64,000 bases of DNA, taken from JAHEJE01 sp965216335. Its GTDB lineage: Bacteria; Pseudomonadota; Alphaproteobacteria; Rhizobiales; Aestuariivirgaceae. Location: contig OZ244154.1 of NCBI GenBank assembly GCA_965216335.1, positions 310,001 through 374,000 on the forward strand, given 5' to 3'. Below are positions 1 through 7,976 of this stretch, piece after piece. Numbering within the stretch: the first letter of the stretch is position 1; the number at the start of each line of letters is the position of its first letter. Under the pieces are notes generated by a model. The model had not been told where the DNA came from. It worked only from the letters and a program-made list of their open reading frames with translations, and did no database searches. The position numbers and the translations under genes were made by a program.

Positions 1-68
1 ACCTCTCCATGGCTCGCTACCACGCGATGTGCCGACTGCCAAGCGGCTCTAATGACGCTCTGAGGCTT

Positions 69-91
69 GACCCAAACCGGTTTTTCGGGTC
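69..91. terminator. possible hairpin/terminator in the leading non-coding stretch
   Basis: The first 282 bases before aapJ hold no convincing gene. A hairpin with GACCC/GGGTC arms surrounds a self-complementary AAACCGGTTT and a short T-run. It could be the terminator of a gene lying left of the window. Weak evidence. Confidence 0.3.
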
Positions 92-282
92 CGATGTCAT
101 GTGAACTTGCCATTATGGCGCCAATGTTGAGAATTCATTGGCGATTGGGCGAATGGGGCGGGCTGATTTTCCTTTCAGCGTCTCGATCAGCAATTGCCAG
201 GGGCAGGGGCTGGATCAGGGGACCGGATTGACGACCACGCACTTGGTTGATTGTCGTGGGCATGAGAAGGACAACATTGAAA

Positions 283-1302
283 ATGTTGCGAATTGCAAAG
301 AACCTGGTGTTGATGCTGGCCTTGGTTGCGCTGGGTGCAACCGGCGCGCTGGCGTCGACGCTTGAAGACGTCAAGGCCCGTGGCAGCCTGAACTGCGGTG
401 TCAACGAAGGCTTGGCCGGTTTTTCGGTCGCTGATTCAAATGGCAACTGGTCCGGCATGGATGTGGACTTCTGCCGTGCCGTTGCCGTCGCGATTTTCGG
501 CGATGACAAGAAGGTGACATACACGCCGCTGTCGGCCTCTAACCGGTTCGAAGCCCTGCAGTCCGGCAAGGTCGATGTTCTGTCGCGCAACACAACCTGG
601 ACGGCGGCGCGCGATGCCGGCATGGGGCTGCAGTTCTCGGTTGTGACCTACTATGACGGACAAGGCTTTCTGGTGCGCCGCTCGCTTGGCGTCGTAAGTG
701 CCCTGCAGCTCGGTGGTGCTGCCATCTGTACCCAGACGGGAACCACGACCGAGTTGAACGTCGCAGACTATTTCCGCGCCAACGACATGCAGTATGAGGT
801 TGTTGCGTTTGACAGTGCCGAAGACCTGGTGGCCGCCTACAACAAGGAGCGCTGCGACGCCTTTACCGCGGATGCATCCAGGCTCTATGCCGAACGCATC
901 AAGCTGTCCAACCCGGATGAGCATGTGGTGCTGCCCGAGGTGATCTCCAAGGAGCCGCTCGGGCCTGTCGTGCGTGCCGGCGATGACCAATGGCTCGACC
1001 TGGTCAAGTGGGTGCACTTTGCCATGCTGAATGCCGAAGAGCTGCAGGTGTCATCGGCCAACGTCGAAGAAATGAAGCTGTCGACCAACCCGGCGATCAA
1101 GCGGCTGCTTGGCGTGGAAGGGAATTTTGGCGAACTGCTTGGGGTCGGCAACGACTGGGCGCTGAACATCATCACCACGGTCGGCAACTACGGCGAGGTG
1201 TTCGAGAAAAATGTCGGCGCCAATACACCTTTGGGTATCGCACGCGGCATCAATGCTCTATGGTCGCGCGGAGGAATCCAGTACGCACCGCCGATAAGAT
1301 AG
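283..1302 (+). CDS. aapJ: general L-amino-acid ABC transporter, periplasmic binding protein
   Basis: Periplasmic solute-binding protein of the AapJ/BztA family, which captures acidic and other L-amino acids for an ABC importer. The mature protein opens with STLEDVKARGSLNCGVNEGL, and the motifs SRNTTWT, YYDGQGFLV, QTGTTTELN and ISKEPLGP are typical of this family. It ends GGIQYAPPIR, as full-length members do. I chose the ATG at 283, preceded by AAGGA 11 nt upstream, giving 339 residues with a compact signal peptide ending near ALA. ATG 262 or TTG 247 are alternatives. The ATPase gene follows after only 75 bp; the two permease genes normally found between them are missing. Confidence 0.9.
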   Translation: MLRIAKNLVLMLALVALGATGALASTLEDVKARGSLNCGVNEGLAGFSVADSNGNWSGMDVDFCRAVAVAIFGDDKKVTYTPLSASNRFEALQSGKVDVLSRNTTWTAARDAGMGLQFSVVTYYDGQGFLVRRSLGVVSALQLGGAAICTQTGTTTELNVADYFRANDMQYEVVAFDSAEDLVAAYNKERCDAFTADASRLYAERIKLSNPDEHVVLPEVISKEPLGPVVRAGDDQWLDLVKWVHFAMLNAEELQVSSANVEEMKLSTNPAIKRLLGVEGNFGELLGVGNDWALNIITTVGNYGEVFEKNVGANTPLGIARGINALWSRGGIQYAPPIR

Positions 1303-1377
1303 AACGACCGGCCGACGTTGGATCAAACAATATCAAGAGCGCACAAGCGCCGTAGATTGAGGGAGTGAGGGAACAAA

Positions 1378-2166
1378 ATGGCCAAGGCAGCTACCGCCGC
1401 AGCGCAATCTGAACTGCAGGTGTCCGACAAGGTCGCCATCGAAATCAGCAACATGAACAAGTGGTATGGCGAAAGCTTCCACGTGCTCAAGGATATCAAC
1501 CTGACGGTTTACGAAGGCGAGCGCATCGTTATTTGCGGACCTTCCGGTTCGGGCAAGTCGACGTTGATCCGGTGTATCAACCGGCTCGAGGAGCACCAGA
1601 AGGGCAAGATCGTCGTCGATGGCATAGAGTTGACCAACGACCTGAAGAAGATCGACGAGATCCGCCGCGAGGTCGGCATGTGCTTCCAGCACTTCAACCT
1701 GTTCCCGCATCTGACGGTTCTGCAGAACTGCACGCTGGCACCGATCTGGGTGCGCAAGATCCCCAAGGCAGAGGCGGAAGCGACGGCCATGGAGTACCTT
1801 GAAAAGGTCAAGATCCCCGAGCAGGCGGAAAAGTTCCCGGGCCAACTCTCGGGCGGCCAGCAGCAGCGCGTGGCGATTGCCCGTTCGCTGTGCATGAACC
1901 CGAAGATCATGCTGTTCGACGAGCCGACCTCGGCCCTCGACCCTGAAATGATCAAGGAAGTCCTCGAAGTCATGGTCGATCTCGCCAAGTCCGGCATGAC
2001 CATGCTGTGCGTGACCCACGAAATGGGCTTTGCCCGCCAGGTGGCCAACCGGGTGATCTTCATGGACGAGGGGATGATCGTTGAGCAGAACGAGCCGGAA
2101 GAGTTCTTCAACAATCCCAAGTCGGACCGCACCAAGCTGTTCCTGAGCCAGATCCTGCAGCACTGA
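1378..2166 (+). CDS. aapP: amino-acid ABC transporter ATP-binding protein
   Basis: Cytoplasmic ATPase of a polar amino-acid ABC importer (AapP/BztD/GlnQ family), 262 residues. All nucleotide-binding motifs are intact: Walker A GPSGSGKST, Q-loop in CFQHFNLFPH, signature LSGGQQQR, Walker B IMLFDEP followed by TSALDPEM, and switch histidine in CVTHEMGF. The N-terminus carries a short Ala-rich extension before the conserved start of the fold. A GGGAG-type ribosome site precedes the ATG. It is co-oriented with aapJ and presumably co-transcribed. With no permease in the window, this ATPase must either work with permeases encoded elsewhere or be a deletion remnant. Confidence 0.92.
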   Translation: MAKAATAAAQSELQVSDKVAIEISNMNKWYGESFHVLKDINLTVYEGERIVICGPSGSGKSTLIRCINRLEEHQKGKIVVDGIELTNDLKKIDEIRREVGMCFQHFNLFPHLTVLQNCTLAPIWVRKIPKAEAEATAMEYLEKVKIPEQAEKFPGQLSGGQQQRVAIARSLCMNPKIMLFDEPTSALDPEMIKEVLEVMVDLAKSGMTMLCVTHEMGFARQVANRVIFMDEGMIVEQNEPEEFFNNPKSDRTKLFLSQILQH

Positions 2167-2191
2167 TACCGTCGGTCGGACCGTCGGGCCG

Positions 2192-2728
2192 CTACAACAG
2201 CTCCATCGTCTTGTCGACCCGCTCGTAGGGCACGAAACCCATGCGTTGGTAGAGCGGCAGGGCGCGCGGTCCGTCGAGCGTGCAGGTTTCGACCTTCACC
2301 GATGACGGCTCCTTCGTCCAGGCGGTTGCGATCGCCTCGCTGAGCAGCCACTTGCCCAGCCCCAAACCGTGGAACTCCGCCAGAACACCAAAGTAGGCGA
2401 GCCACACACACTCCGCCTCGCGCGCACTGTCGAGCTCGAAATAACCGGCAGGCACCCCGCCAACATAAGCTACAAACAGGTCGATGCCGTCGCCGGAGAT
2501 GTCTGCCTTGAGGGTGTCGTCGGACAGTTTCTTCCGGTCGACCCAGTGGTAGCCGTCGCCGACCCTCTCGTACAGGTAGCGGTAGAAATGCACCGGCATG
2601 TCCTCGACATGCATCAGCGCCACCCGCAGGTTGGCCGGCGGATGAACGTGGTTGTGAGGGTCGGCGGTCATCTCCAGGAAGGTCACGACCGTATCGACCG
2701 TACGTTTCCCGCTCGCCTTGCGCGCCAT
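2192..2728 (-). CDS. GNAT-family N-acetyltransferase
   Basis: Predicted acetyl-CoA-dependent N-acetyltransferase, 178 residues, substrate unknown. The GNAT acetyl-CoA loop is visible as FHGLGLGKWLL (motif A, R/Q-x-x-G-x-G/A type), followed by the C-terminal LYQRMGFVPY that is typical of the fold. The start ATG at 2728 shares its A with the TGA stop of the upstream sulfurtransferase gene (TGATG), so the two are translationally coupled; a longer reading to 2770 would run into that gene and is less likely. Confidence 0.8.
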   Translation of the reverse strand: MARKASGKRTVDTVVTFLEMTADPHNHVHPPANLRVALMHVEDMPVHFYRYLYERVGDGYHWVDRKKLSDDTLKADISGDGIDLFVAYVGGVPAGYFELDSAREAECVWLAYFGVLAEFHGLGLGKWLLSEAIATAWTKEPSSVKVETCTLDGPRALPLYQRMGFVPYERVDKTMELL

Positions 2729-3585
2729 CAGGCGTCGACCTCGATCGGCGCACCCTCGAGCCCACCCCATTCCGACCAGGAGCCGTCGTAGAGCGCGGTG
2801 TCCTCATGACCGAGCAGGCTGAGCCCCAGGCTGAGGATCGCCGCGGTAACGCCGGACCCGCAAGTCGTGACGACCGGCTGGTCGACGTCAATCCCGGCAT
2901 CCTCGAATACCTTGCGGATTTCATCTGCGGTCCTCACGGTACCGTCGTCGTTGAGCAGGCGGGCATAGTGGACGCACTTGGCGCTCGGCATGTGGCCGGA
3001 TTTCAAGCCGGCGCGGGGTTCGGCGTCCTTGCCTGAGAACCGCTGCGGTGAACGGGCATCGGCAATCTGCCGCCGCCCGGTCTCGACGATCGCCAGCATG
3101 TCGTCCTTGTCGCGCACCATGGTGGATTGCTGGCGGGCCGAGAAGTGCCGTTCCTGGCGTGGCGGTGGCGGCCCGTCCTCCAGTGGCCGGTCCTCCGCCT
3201 TCCATTTCTTCAGACCGCCATCGAGCACCACGACGTCGTCATGTCCGAAAACGCGAAACATCCACCAGGCCCTCGCAGCCGAAAACAGTCCGTGTGTGTC
3301 GTAGACGACGATGCGGGCGCCGTCGCCAATGCCGAGTTTGCGCATGCGCGACGAAAACTTGACAGGTGACGGCAACATGTGCGGCAGGTCGCTGGTGTCG
3401 TCCGACAGATCGTCGATATCGAAGAACACCGCGCCGGGAATGTGGTCTTCGAGGTACTCTGCCTTGCCGTTGCGCCCGGATGCCGGCATATGCCAGGACG
3501 CATCGACAATCTGCACATCGGGCGCATCCAGATGCGCCGCCAGCCAGTCCGTAGAGACGAGAAAATCAGACCTTTCAGGTACCAT
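2728..3585 (-). CDS. sseA: 3-mercaptopyruvate sulfurtransferase / rhodanese-like protein
   Basis: Two-domain rhodanese of 285 residues. It transfers sulfur from 3-mercaptopyruvate (or thiosulfate) to thiol acceptors or cyanide in the cytoplasm. The N-terminal inactive rhodanese domain begins LVSTDWLAAHLDAPDVQIVD and contains DHIPGAVFFDIDDLSD. The C-terminal domain carries the active-site loop TTCGSGVTAAI, where CGSGVT is the mercaptopyruvate-type signature, as opposed to CRKGVT of thiosulfate-type enzymes. It overlaps the acetyltransferase gene downstream by one base. A structured repeat starts 33 bp upstream of its start codon, so its promoter must lie within or next to that element. Confidence 0.9.
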   Translation of the reverse strand: MVPERSDFLVSTDWLAAHLDAPDVQIVDASWHMPASGRNGKAEYLEDHIPGAVFFDIDDLSDDTSDLPHMLPSPVKFSSRMRKLGIGDGARIVVYDTHGLFSAARAWWMFRVFGHDDVVVLDGGLKKWKAEDRPLEDGPPPPRQERHFSARQQSTMVRDKDDMLAIVETGRRQIADARSPQRFSGKDAEPRAGLKSGHMPSAKCVHYARLLNDDGTVRTADEIRKVFEDAGIDVDQPVVTTCGSGVTAAILSLGLSLLGHEDTALYDGSWSEWGGLEGAPIEVDA

Positions 3586-3617
3586 GCCGGTTGCCCTTGT
3601 TATTGCTGCGGGTCGTC

Positions 3618-3883
3618 AGGGTCAAAACCCACTGGTTAACTCCATCCTGCGCTGCGGATTTGCCCGCTGAGCAGGCAGACAGGTGCCGGAAACCCGATTG
3701 GATTTCAAGCCTGTCTAACGCATTCAGCGGGCAAATCCGCCGTTCCCGCAGGGTGAGCCAAGGAGGGCCCGCCTGCAGGCAAACAATGCTCGATAAGGCA
3801 GAAAGCCTGATCTTGCGCTTGTTTACCGGCATTCGAACCCTCCTTGGCGAACAGAATGGCACTAATGAATGGGTTTTGACCCT
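3618..3883. repeat. 266-bp structured element with 14-bp terminal inverted repeats
   Basis: The ends are exact inverted copies: AGGGTCAAAACCCA at 3618-3631 and TGGGTTTTGACCCT at 3870-3883. Inside is a second exact 17-bp inverted repeat, GCGGATTTGCCCGCTGA (3654-3670) with TCAGCGGGCAAATCCGC (3724-3740). Next to it is a further 7-bp pair, AGACAGG (3677-3683) and CCTGTCT (3711-3717). No transposase is encoded, and I see no clear target duplication. It resembles a miniature, non-autonomous mobile element or large palindromic repeat. Its right end overlaps the 3' end of the membrane-protein gene on the minus strand. Confidence 0.6.
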
Positions 3884-4095
3884 AGAAGTGTAGCGGTAAT
3901 AATGAGCGAAATCACCGCCCAGACAACGAAAATCACCCAATCAGCCGGTCCCGAATGCCCGACCAGCTCCAGCTCGGTCGCGGACTCTAGAGACCGCAGG
4001 ACCGGCATCAGCGCGATCAGGACGATGAAGGCCAGCGGGATCGCGGCAATCTGACCGCCCAAAAGCCGCAGTGCCAGACTGATGCCTCGCCGCAT
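3862..4095 (-). CDS. small two-helix membrane protein
   Basis: Protein of 77 residues with two strongly hydrophobic segments (about residues 16-34 and 52-70) and no recognisable family. The start ATG overlaps the TGA of alaX, so it is probably translated from the alaX mRNA. The last residues, GSKPIH, and the stop lie inside the terminal inverted repeat of the neighbouring element, which suggests that insertion changed the original C-terminus. Function unknown. Confidence 0.6.
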   Translation of the reverse strand: MRRGISLALRLLGGQIAAIPLAFIVLIALMPVLRSLESATELELVGHSGPADWVIFVVWAVISLIITATLLGSKPIH

Positions 4096-4817
4096 CAGGC
4101 AAGCATGACCCGGATGCGGCGGTTCTGCTTGCCCTTGTTTTCAATCTTGGTCACGGCGACCGGGCCGATTTCGCGGGTCGAGCGCACATGGGTGCCGCCG
4201 CAGGGCTGAAGGTCGACCGCGCCGTCTTCGCCGATGGCCACCAGACGCACCTTGCCCGATCCCATCGGCGGTTTGACAGCCATGGTCCGCACCAGGCCGG
4301 GGTTGGCCTGCATTTCATCATCGGTGATCCAGCGCTCGCTTACCGGATGGTCGGCGGCGATGAGGGCATTGAGGCGCTCAGTCAGGTCGTCCTTGTTGAT
4401 CGAGCCCGGGTCGGAAATGTCGAAATCAAGCCGTCCGCCATCCGCTGCGATTTGACCGCCGGTGACCGGGAAGGGAACCAGCGAGCACAACAGGTGCAGA
4501 CTTGTGTGCACCCGCATGTGATGGTGCCGGGTGTCCCAGTCGAGCTCCAGCTTCACCTTGTCGCCGGGCCTGGGCAGCAGGTCCAGACTGGCCGGGACGT
4601 GGACGATCTGGCTCTTGTCATCGCCATAGACCGTCGTCGCGATATCTAGGGCGGGACACCCGTCGAACGACAAGACGCCCTTGTCGCCGGGCTGGCCGCC
4701 GCCGGTGGCATAGAACACGGTACGGTCGAGGACGATGCCGCCGCGGTCGTTTACGTCGGTAACGGTCGCTTCGCAGGAGCGGGCATAGGCATCTTCGCGG
4801 AACAATTGTGTACTCAT
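4095..4817 (-). CDS. alaX: alanyl-tRNA editing protein AlaX
   Basis: Free-standing trans-editing hydrolase, 240 residues, that deacylates mischarged Ser-tRNA(Ala) or Gly-tRNA(Ala) in the cytoplasm. It matches the editing and C-terminal part of AlaRS. Visible are the glycine-rich YATGGGQPGDKG near residue 36 and the zinc ligands HTSLH (H-x3-H) and CGGTH (C-x3-H). The spacing to cysteine synthase upstream is 3 bp and it overlaps the small membrane protein downstream, so 5867 to 3862 reads as one minus-strand transcription unit. Confidence 0.9.
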   Translation of the reverse strand: MSTQLFREDAYARSCEATVTDVNDRGGIVLDRTVFYATGGGQPGDKGVLSFDGCPALDIATTVYGDDKSQIVHVPASLDLLPRPGDKVKLELDWDTRHHHMRVHTSLHLLCSLVPFPVTGGQIAADGGRLDFDISDPGSINKDDLTERLNALIAADHPVSERWITDDEMQANPGLVRTMAVKPPMGSGKVRLVAIGEDGAVDLQPCGGTHVRSTREIGPVAVTKIENKGKQNRRIRVMLA

Positions 4818-4820
4818 GGT

Positions 4821-5867
4821 TCAGGCCGCCTCCGGGTCGACGAAAACTTCAGGCACGCCTGGTTTCCTGAGCAGCCATTCCGGCACCGGGAGTTCCTTTT
4901 CCTTAAGGAACGCCGGGTTGAACATCTTCGACTGATACCGGTTCCCGTAGTCGCAAAGCGCGGTGACGATGGTGTGTCCCGGTCCCATGGCGCGGGCAAG
5001 CCGGACAGCGCCGGCAATGTTGATCCCTGACGAGCCGCCCAGGCACAGGCCCTCCTCGAGCAGCAGGTCGAACACAACTTTGAGCGCTTCGGCATCCGGT
5101 ATCCGGAAGGCATCGTCGACGATGGCATCCTTGATGTTTTCGGTGACGCGGCCCTGGCCGATGCCTTCGGTAATCGAGTTGCCTTCGGCTTTCAGCTCAC
5201 CGGTCTTGTAGTGGCTGTAGAGCGCCGAGCCGTGCGGATCGGCAAGGGCGATGCGTACATCCTTGTTGCGGGCCTTCAGCCCATCGCTGACCCCGCCCAA
5301 AGTACCGCCTGAGCCGACCGCGGATACAAAGCCATCGACTTTGCCGTCGGTCTGCTGCCAAATCTCCTCGGCCGTGGTTTCCCGGTGTGCCGCCCTGTTG
5401 GCGACATTGTCAAACTGGTTGGCCCACACTGCCCCGCCGTCCAGCTCGCCGGCCAGCTTCTCGGCCAGGCGGGCGGAGTATTTCACGTAGTTGTTCGGGT
5501 TCTTGTAGGGGACAGCCGGCACTTCGACCAGTTCGGCACCAAGCAGGCGCAGAGTGTCCTTTTTCTCCTGCGATTGGGTCTCCGGGATGACGATGACCGA
5601 CCGGAAGCCCATGGCGTTGGCCACGACAGTGAGGCCGATGCCGGTGTTGCCGGCCGTTCCCTCGACAATCGTACCGCCGGCGCCAAGCTGGCCGCGCGCC
5701 ACGGCATCCTGAACGATGGACAGGGCAGGGCGGTCCTTGACCGACTGGCCGGGGTTGAGGAACTCTGCCTTGCCAAGGACGTTGCAGCCGGTTTCTTCCG
5801 AAGCCCGGCGCAGGCGGATCAGCGGGGTATTGCCGATGGTGCTGAGAACGTCCTGTTTGATATCCAT
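4821..5867 (-). CDS. cysK: cysteine synthase A
   Basis: PLP-dependent O-acetylserine sulfhydrylase, 348 residues, making L-cysteine from O-acetylserine and sulfide. It begins with TIGNTPLIRLRRASEETGC. The PLP lysine lies in GQSVKDRPAL, the substrate loop is GTAGNTGIGL (TSGNTG in most CysK) and the phosphate-binding glycine loop is GSGGTLGG. The length and the PAVPYKNPNNYVKYS insertion fit a longer alphaproteobacterial subgroup rather than the roughly 315-residue enterobacterial CysK. It heads the cysK-alaX-membrane protein unit. The 278 bp upstream (5868-6145) shows no gene. Confidence 0.88.
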   Translation of the reverse strand: MDIKQDVLSTIGNTPLIRLRRASEETGCNVLGKAEFLNPGQSVKDRPALSIVQDAVARGQLGAGGTIVEGTAGNTGIGLTVVANAMGFRSVIVIPETQSQEKKDTLRLLGAELVEVPAVPYKNPNNYVKYSARLAEKLAGELDGGAVWANQFDNVANRAAHRETTAEEIWQQTDGKVDGFVSAVGSGGTLGGVSDGLKARNKDVRIALADPHGSALYSHYKTGELKAEGNSITEGIGQGRVTENIKDAIVDDAFRIPDAEALKVVFDLLLEEGLCLGGSSGINIAGAVRLARAMGPGHTIVTALCDYGNRYQSKMFNPAFLKEKELPVPEWLLRKPGVPEVFVDPEAA

Positions 5868-6145
5868 TGCGAGGTGACCTTCGTGACTATGCGGTGTTCA
5901 TCGATTTGGGCGGCACAGTGGCGCCGAACAAGCCCCCGTGTCAGAAATTCGGGAAAGTAGATATGCAGGCGAGCCGTATTCTCTTGCGAAATTTTGTGAA
6001 ACCGGTGGCTGTGTTGTTTCCGAAAGGTCGTCTGATCTCATGAATGGGCTCGCTCAAAGCTTCGCAACTGTGAAAAGCAATGTTCAAATCGGCACCAGCG
6101 AGCACAATGCCTTCGGTACGCCAAGCAGGTCAAGACGTTGCCCGA

Positions 6146-6376
6146 TCATCCCAGAAACTGCCCAAGGATGTCCTCCCTGTCGGTTCCGGGCGTGTAGGCC
6201 GGGACATAGTGTGACACGATGCACTGGGCGGTCGCGATGTAGTCTGAATTGGGCATATGGAACCAGCGCAGGAACTCACCTGTCGAGATCCGCCCGGTGA
6301 CATAATAGTCCAGTATTCGGGCGCTGAACCAGTGTAGGTTCTCCGGTATGCAGGCCACGTGTTGTGCGAGTTCCAT
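6146..6376 (-). CDS. small hypothetical protein (76 aa)
   Basis: Unrecognised protein beginning MELAQHVACIPENLHWFSAR. The start at 6376 is supported by AAGGA about 8 nt upstream. It is rich in aromatic residues and histidine (LRWFHMPNSDY, CIVSHYVPAYTPGTDRED) with no signal peptide or membrane segment. It stands alone on the minus strand, with non-coding DNA on both sides. An open frame on the opposite strand (5938-6300) has poorer composition and was rejected. Confidence 0.5.
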   Translation of the reverse strand: MELAQHVACIPENLHWFSARILDYYVTGRISTGEFLRWFHMPNSDYIATAQCIVSHYVPAYTPGTDREDILGQFLG

Positions 6377-6527
6377 AGTGCCTGTCCTTCTTGTGAGGAT
6401 AGTATGGGCAGCTGCCGGGTGGCTGTCCAGCCGCTGTCTTAAAAGTGAACGCCAGGGTCCGTTTCCGGATGCGCACCCGGTCTTCATGGGCTAAATGGTG
6501 ATCTTTCAATCTGAAAGGGGCTGAAGC

Positions 6528-7106
6528 ATGAAGGTCAGCTACGAGCAATGGGATGCCGAGTATGCCGGCGGGCGCTGGGATTTCCTGGCCGGCAGGCATG
6601 AGCAGACTCGGCTTGCCGTAATCGCCGCGTTCATCGCCAACTTCGCACCCGGCGAGATAATCGACCTTGGCGGCGGCACTGGCGAGCTGCTGAACTGGAC
6701 ACCCGAGGGCAGCGTCAGTGCCTATAGCTGCATAGACGTCTCCCAGGTGGCGCTCGACCGTATCAAGCCGCGCAGCTTTCCCGTCGAAGCCAAGGCCATG
6801 TCGTTGACCGACTACACACCTGAACGGCGCGATGTCGGCTGCGTCGTCGCCAGCGAAGTGCTGTATTTCGTCGACGACCCGGCCTTGCATCTCAAACGCA
6901 TTGTCGAAGCCTGTGCCAGCGTGCGCGGCGTTGCGGTTTCTCTTGTGGCGCCCAATCCTGAAAAGCCGAATTGGGCCAAGGCATCCAACCGGGTGTGGGA
7001 CCAGTTCGACGCACTCGGTTGGCCCCTGCAGCAGAGCGTGCATGTTCACAATCATCTGAACAATGCCGGCTGGGACCTGCGGTTCTATCTGTTCAACGGG
7101 GAGTAG
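6528..7106 (+). CDS. class I SAM-dependent methyltransferase
   Basis: Cytoplasmic methyltransferase of 192 residues, substrate unknown. It has the SAM-binding motif I, EIIDLGGGTGELL (residues about 43-55), an acidic motif II in YSCIDVSQVALDRI, and motif IV in VGCVVASEVLYFVDDPA. It starts MKVSYEQWDAEYAGG after a GAAAGGGG ribosome site. The stop lies 5 bp before the enoyl-CoA hydratase-family gene, whose ribosome site overlaps its end, so the two are probably co-expressed. Confidence 0.8.
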   Translation: MKVSYEQWDAEYAGGRWDFLAGRHEQTRLAVIAAFIANFAPGEIIDLGGGTGELLNWTPEGSVSAYSCIDVSQVALDRIKPRSFPVEAKAMSLTDYTPERRDVGCVVASEVLYFVDDPALHLKRIVEACASVRGVAVSLVAPNPEKPNWAKASNRVWDQFDALGWPLQQSVHVHNHLNNAGWDLRFYLFNGE

Positions 7107-7111
7107 GGGCC

Positions 7112-7894
7112 ATGGCTGTCGAGACCGCCACAGACGGCCCGGTCCTGGTGATCACCAACGCCGATCCGGCAAGCCGCAATTCGATCGGCCCGGATGATTA
7201 CGCGGCAATCGACAAGGCTGTCCAAGGAGCCGCGCACACACCCGACGTCGGCGCGGTCGTGATCACCGGCGCAGGAAAGTTCTTCTGTTCCGGCGGAAAC
7301 ATCAATGTGCTGCGCCGACGCCTCGACATGGATGAAGCAGGACGGCGCGCAGGTGTCGACAGGCTTCATGCCATGGCGCGCGCCATCCGCGAGTGTCCCG
7401 TGCCGGTGATTGCCGCAGTGGAGGGCGGTGCGGCGGGTGCCGGACTGGCCCTGGCGCTGGCCTGCGATTTGATCGTGGCGGCCGGGGAGGCGTATTTTGC
7501 CGCTTCCTACGTGCGCATCGGCCTGACGCCGGATGGCGGTACGACGTCATACCTCGGCCAGGCCCTGCCGCGCCAATTGGCCAACGAAATGCTGATGACC
7601 GGAGACAGGTTGCCGGCACAAAGGCTGTTCGATGCCGGGTTAGTCAACAGACTCACCGAACAGGGAAGGGCCTTCGATGAAGCAATGGCCTGGGCGCACG
7701 AACTGGCAGGCGGACCGCGCCGCTCCCTAGCGGCGATCAAGGCACTGGCGGCATCCGGCCAGACCAATGACTTCAACACCCAGTTGGACGCCGAAGCCGG
7801 ACATATGACCGAAGCGCTCGGCGGCGCCGAGGGCCGTGAAGGCGTGACCGCCTTTCTCGCCAAGCGCAAGCCTGATTTCGGCAATTGCCGCTGA
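7112..7894 (+). CDS. enoyl-CoA hydratase/isomerase family protein
   Basis: Crotonase-fold enzyme of 260 residues acting on an acyl-CoA thioester. Oxyanion-hole segments are visible in GKFFCSGGNINVL and AVEGGAAGAGLALALACDL; the second-half motif SYVRIGLTPDGGTTSYL carries the usual aspartate/glutamate region. It resembles the 'alternative oxepin-CoA hydrolase' branch of the family, but specificity cannot be read from sequence. The start ATG at 7112 has GGGGAGTAGGGG upstream; extension to 6971 would overlap the methyltransferase and is rejected. Confidence 0.82.
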   Translation: MAVETATDGPVLVITNADPASRNSIGPDDYAAIDKAVQGAAHTPDVGAVVITGAGKFFCSGGNINVLRRRLDMDEAGRRAGVDRLHAMARAIRECPVPVIAAVEGGAAGAGLALALACDLIVAAGEAYFAASYVRIGLTPDGGTTSYLGQALPRQLANEMLMTGDRLPAQRLFDAGLVNRLTEQGRAFDEAMAWAHELAGGPRRSLAAIKALAASGQTNDFNTQLDAEAGHMTEALGGAEGREGVTAFLAKRKPDFGNCR

Positions 7895-7976
7895 TGTATG
7901 AATTTCGGTTGGCGCGACCGGCGACTTTGGCTATCACGGTGCAGAGCGCAACACGCAATTCCTGGAGTTCGATGAG

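Noticed and set aside
5938..6300. 120-codon plus-strand frame after cysK
   Set aside because: Overlaps the better supported 76-codon gene on the other strand and has random-looking Arg/Ser/Cys-rich composition.
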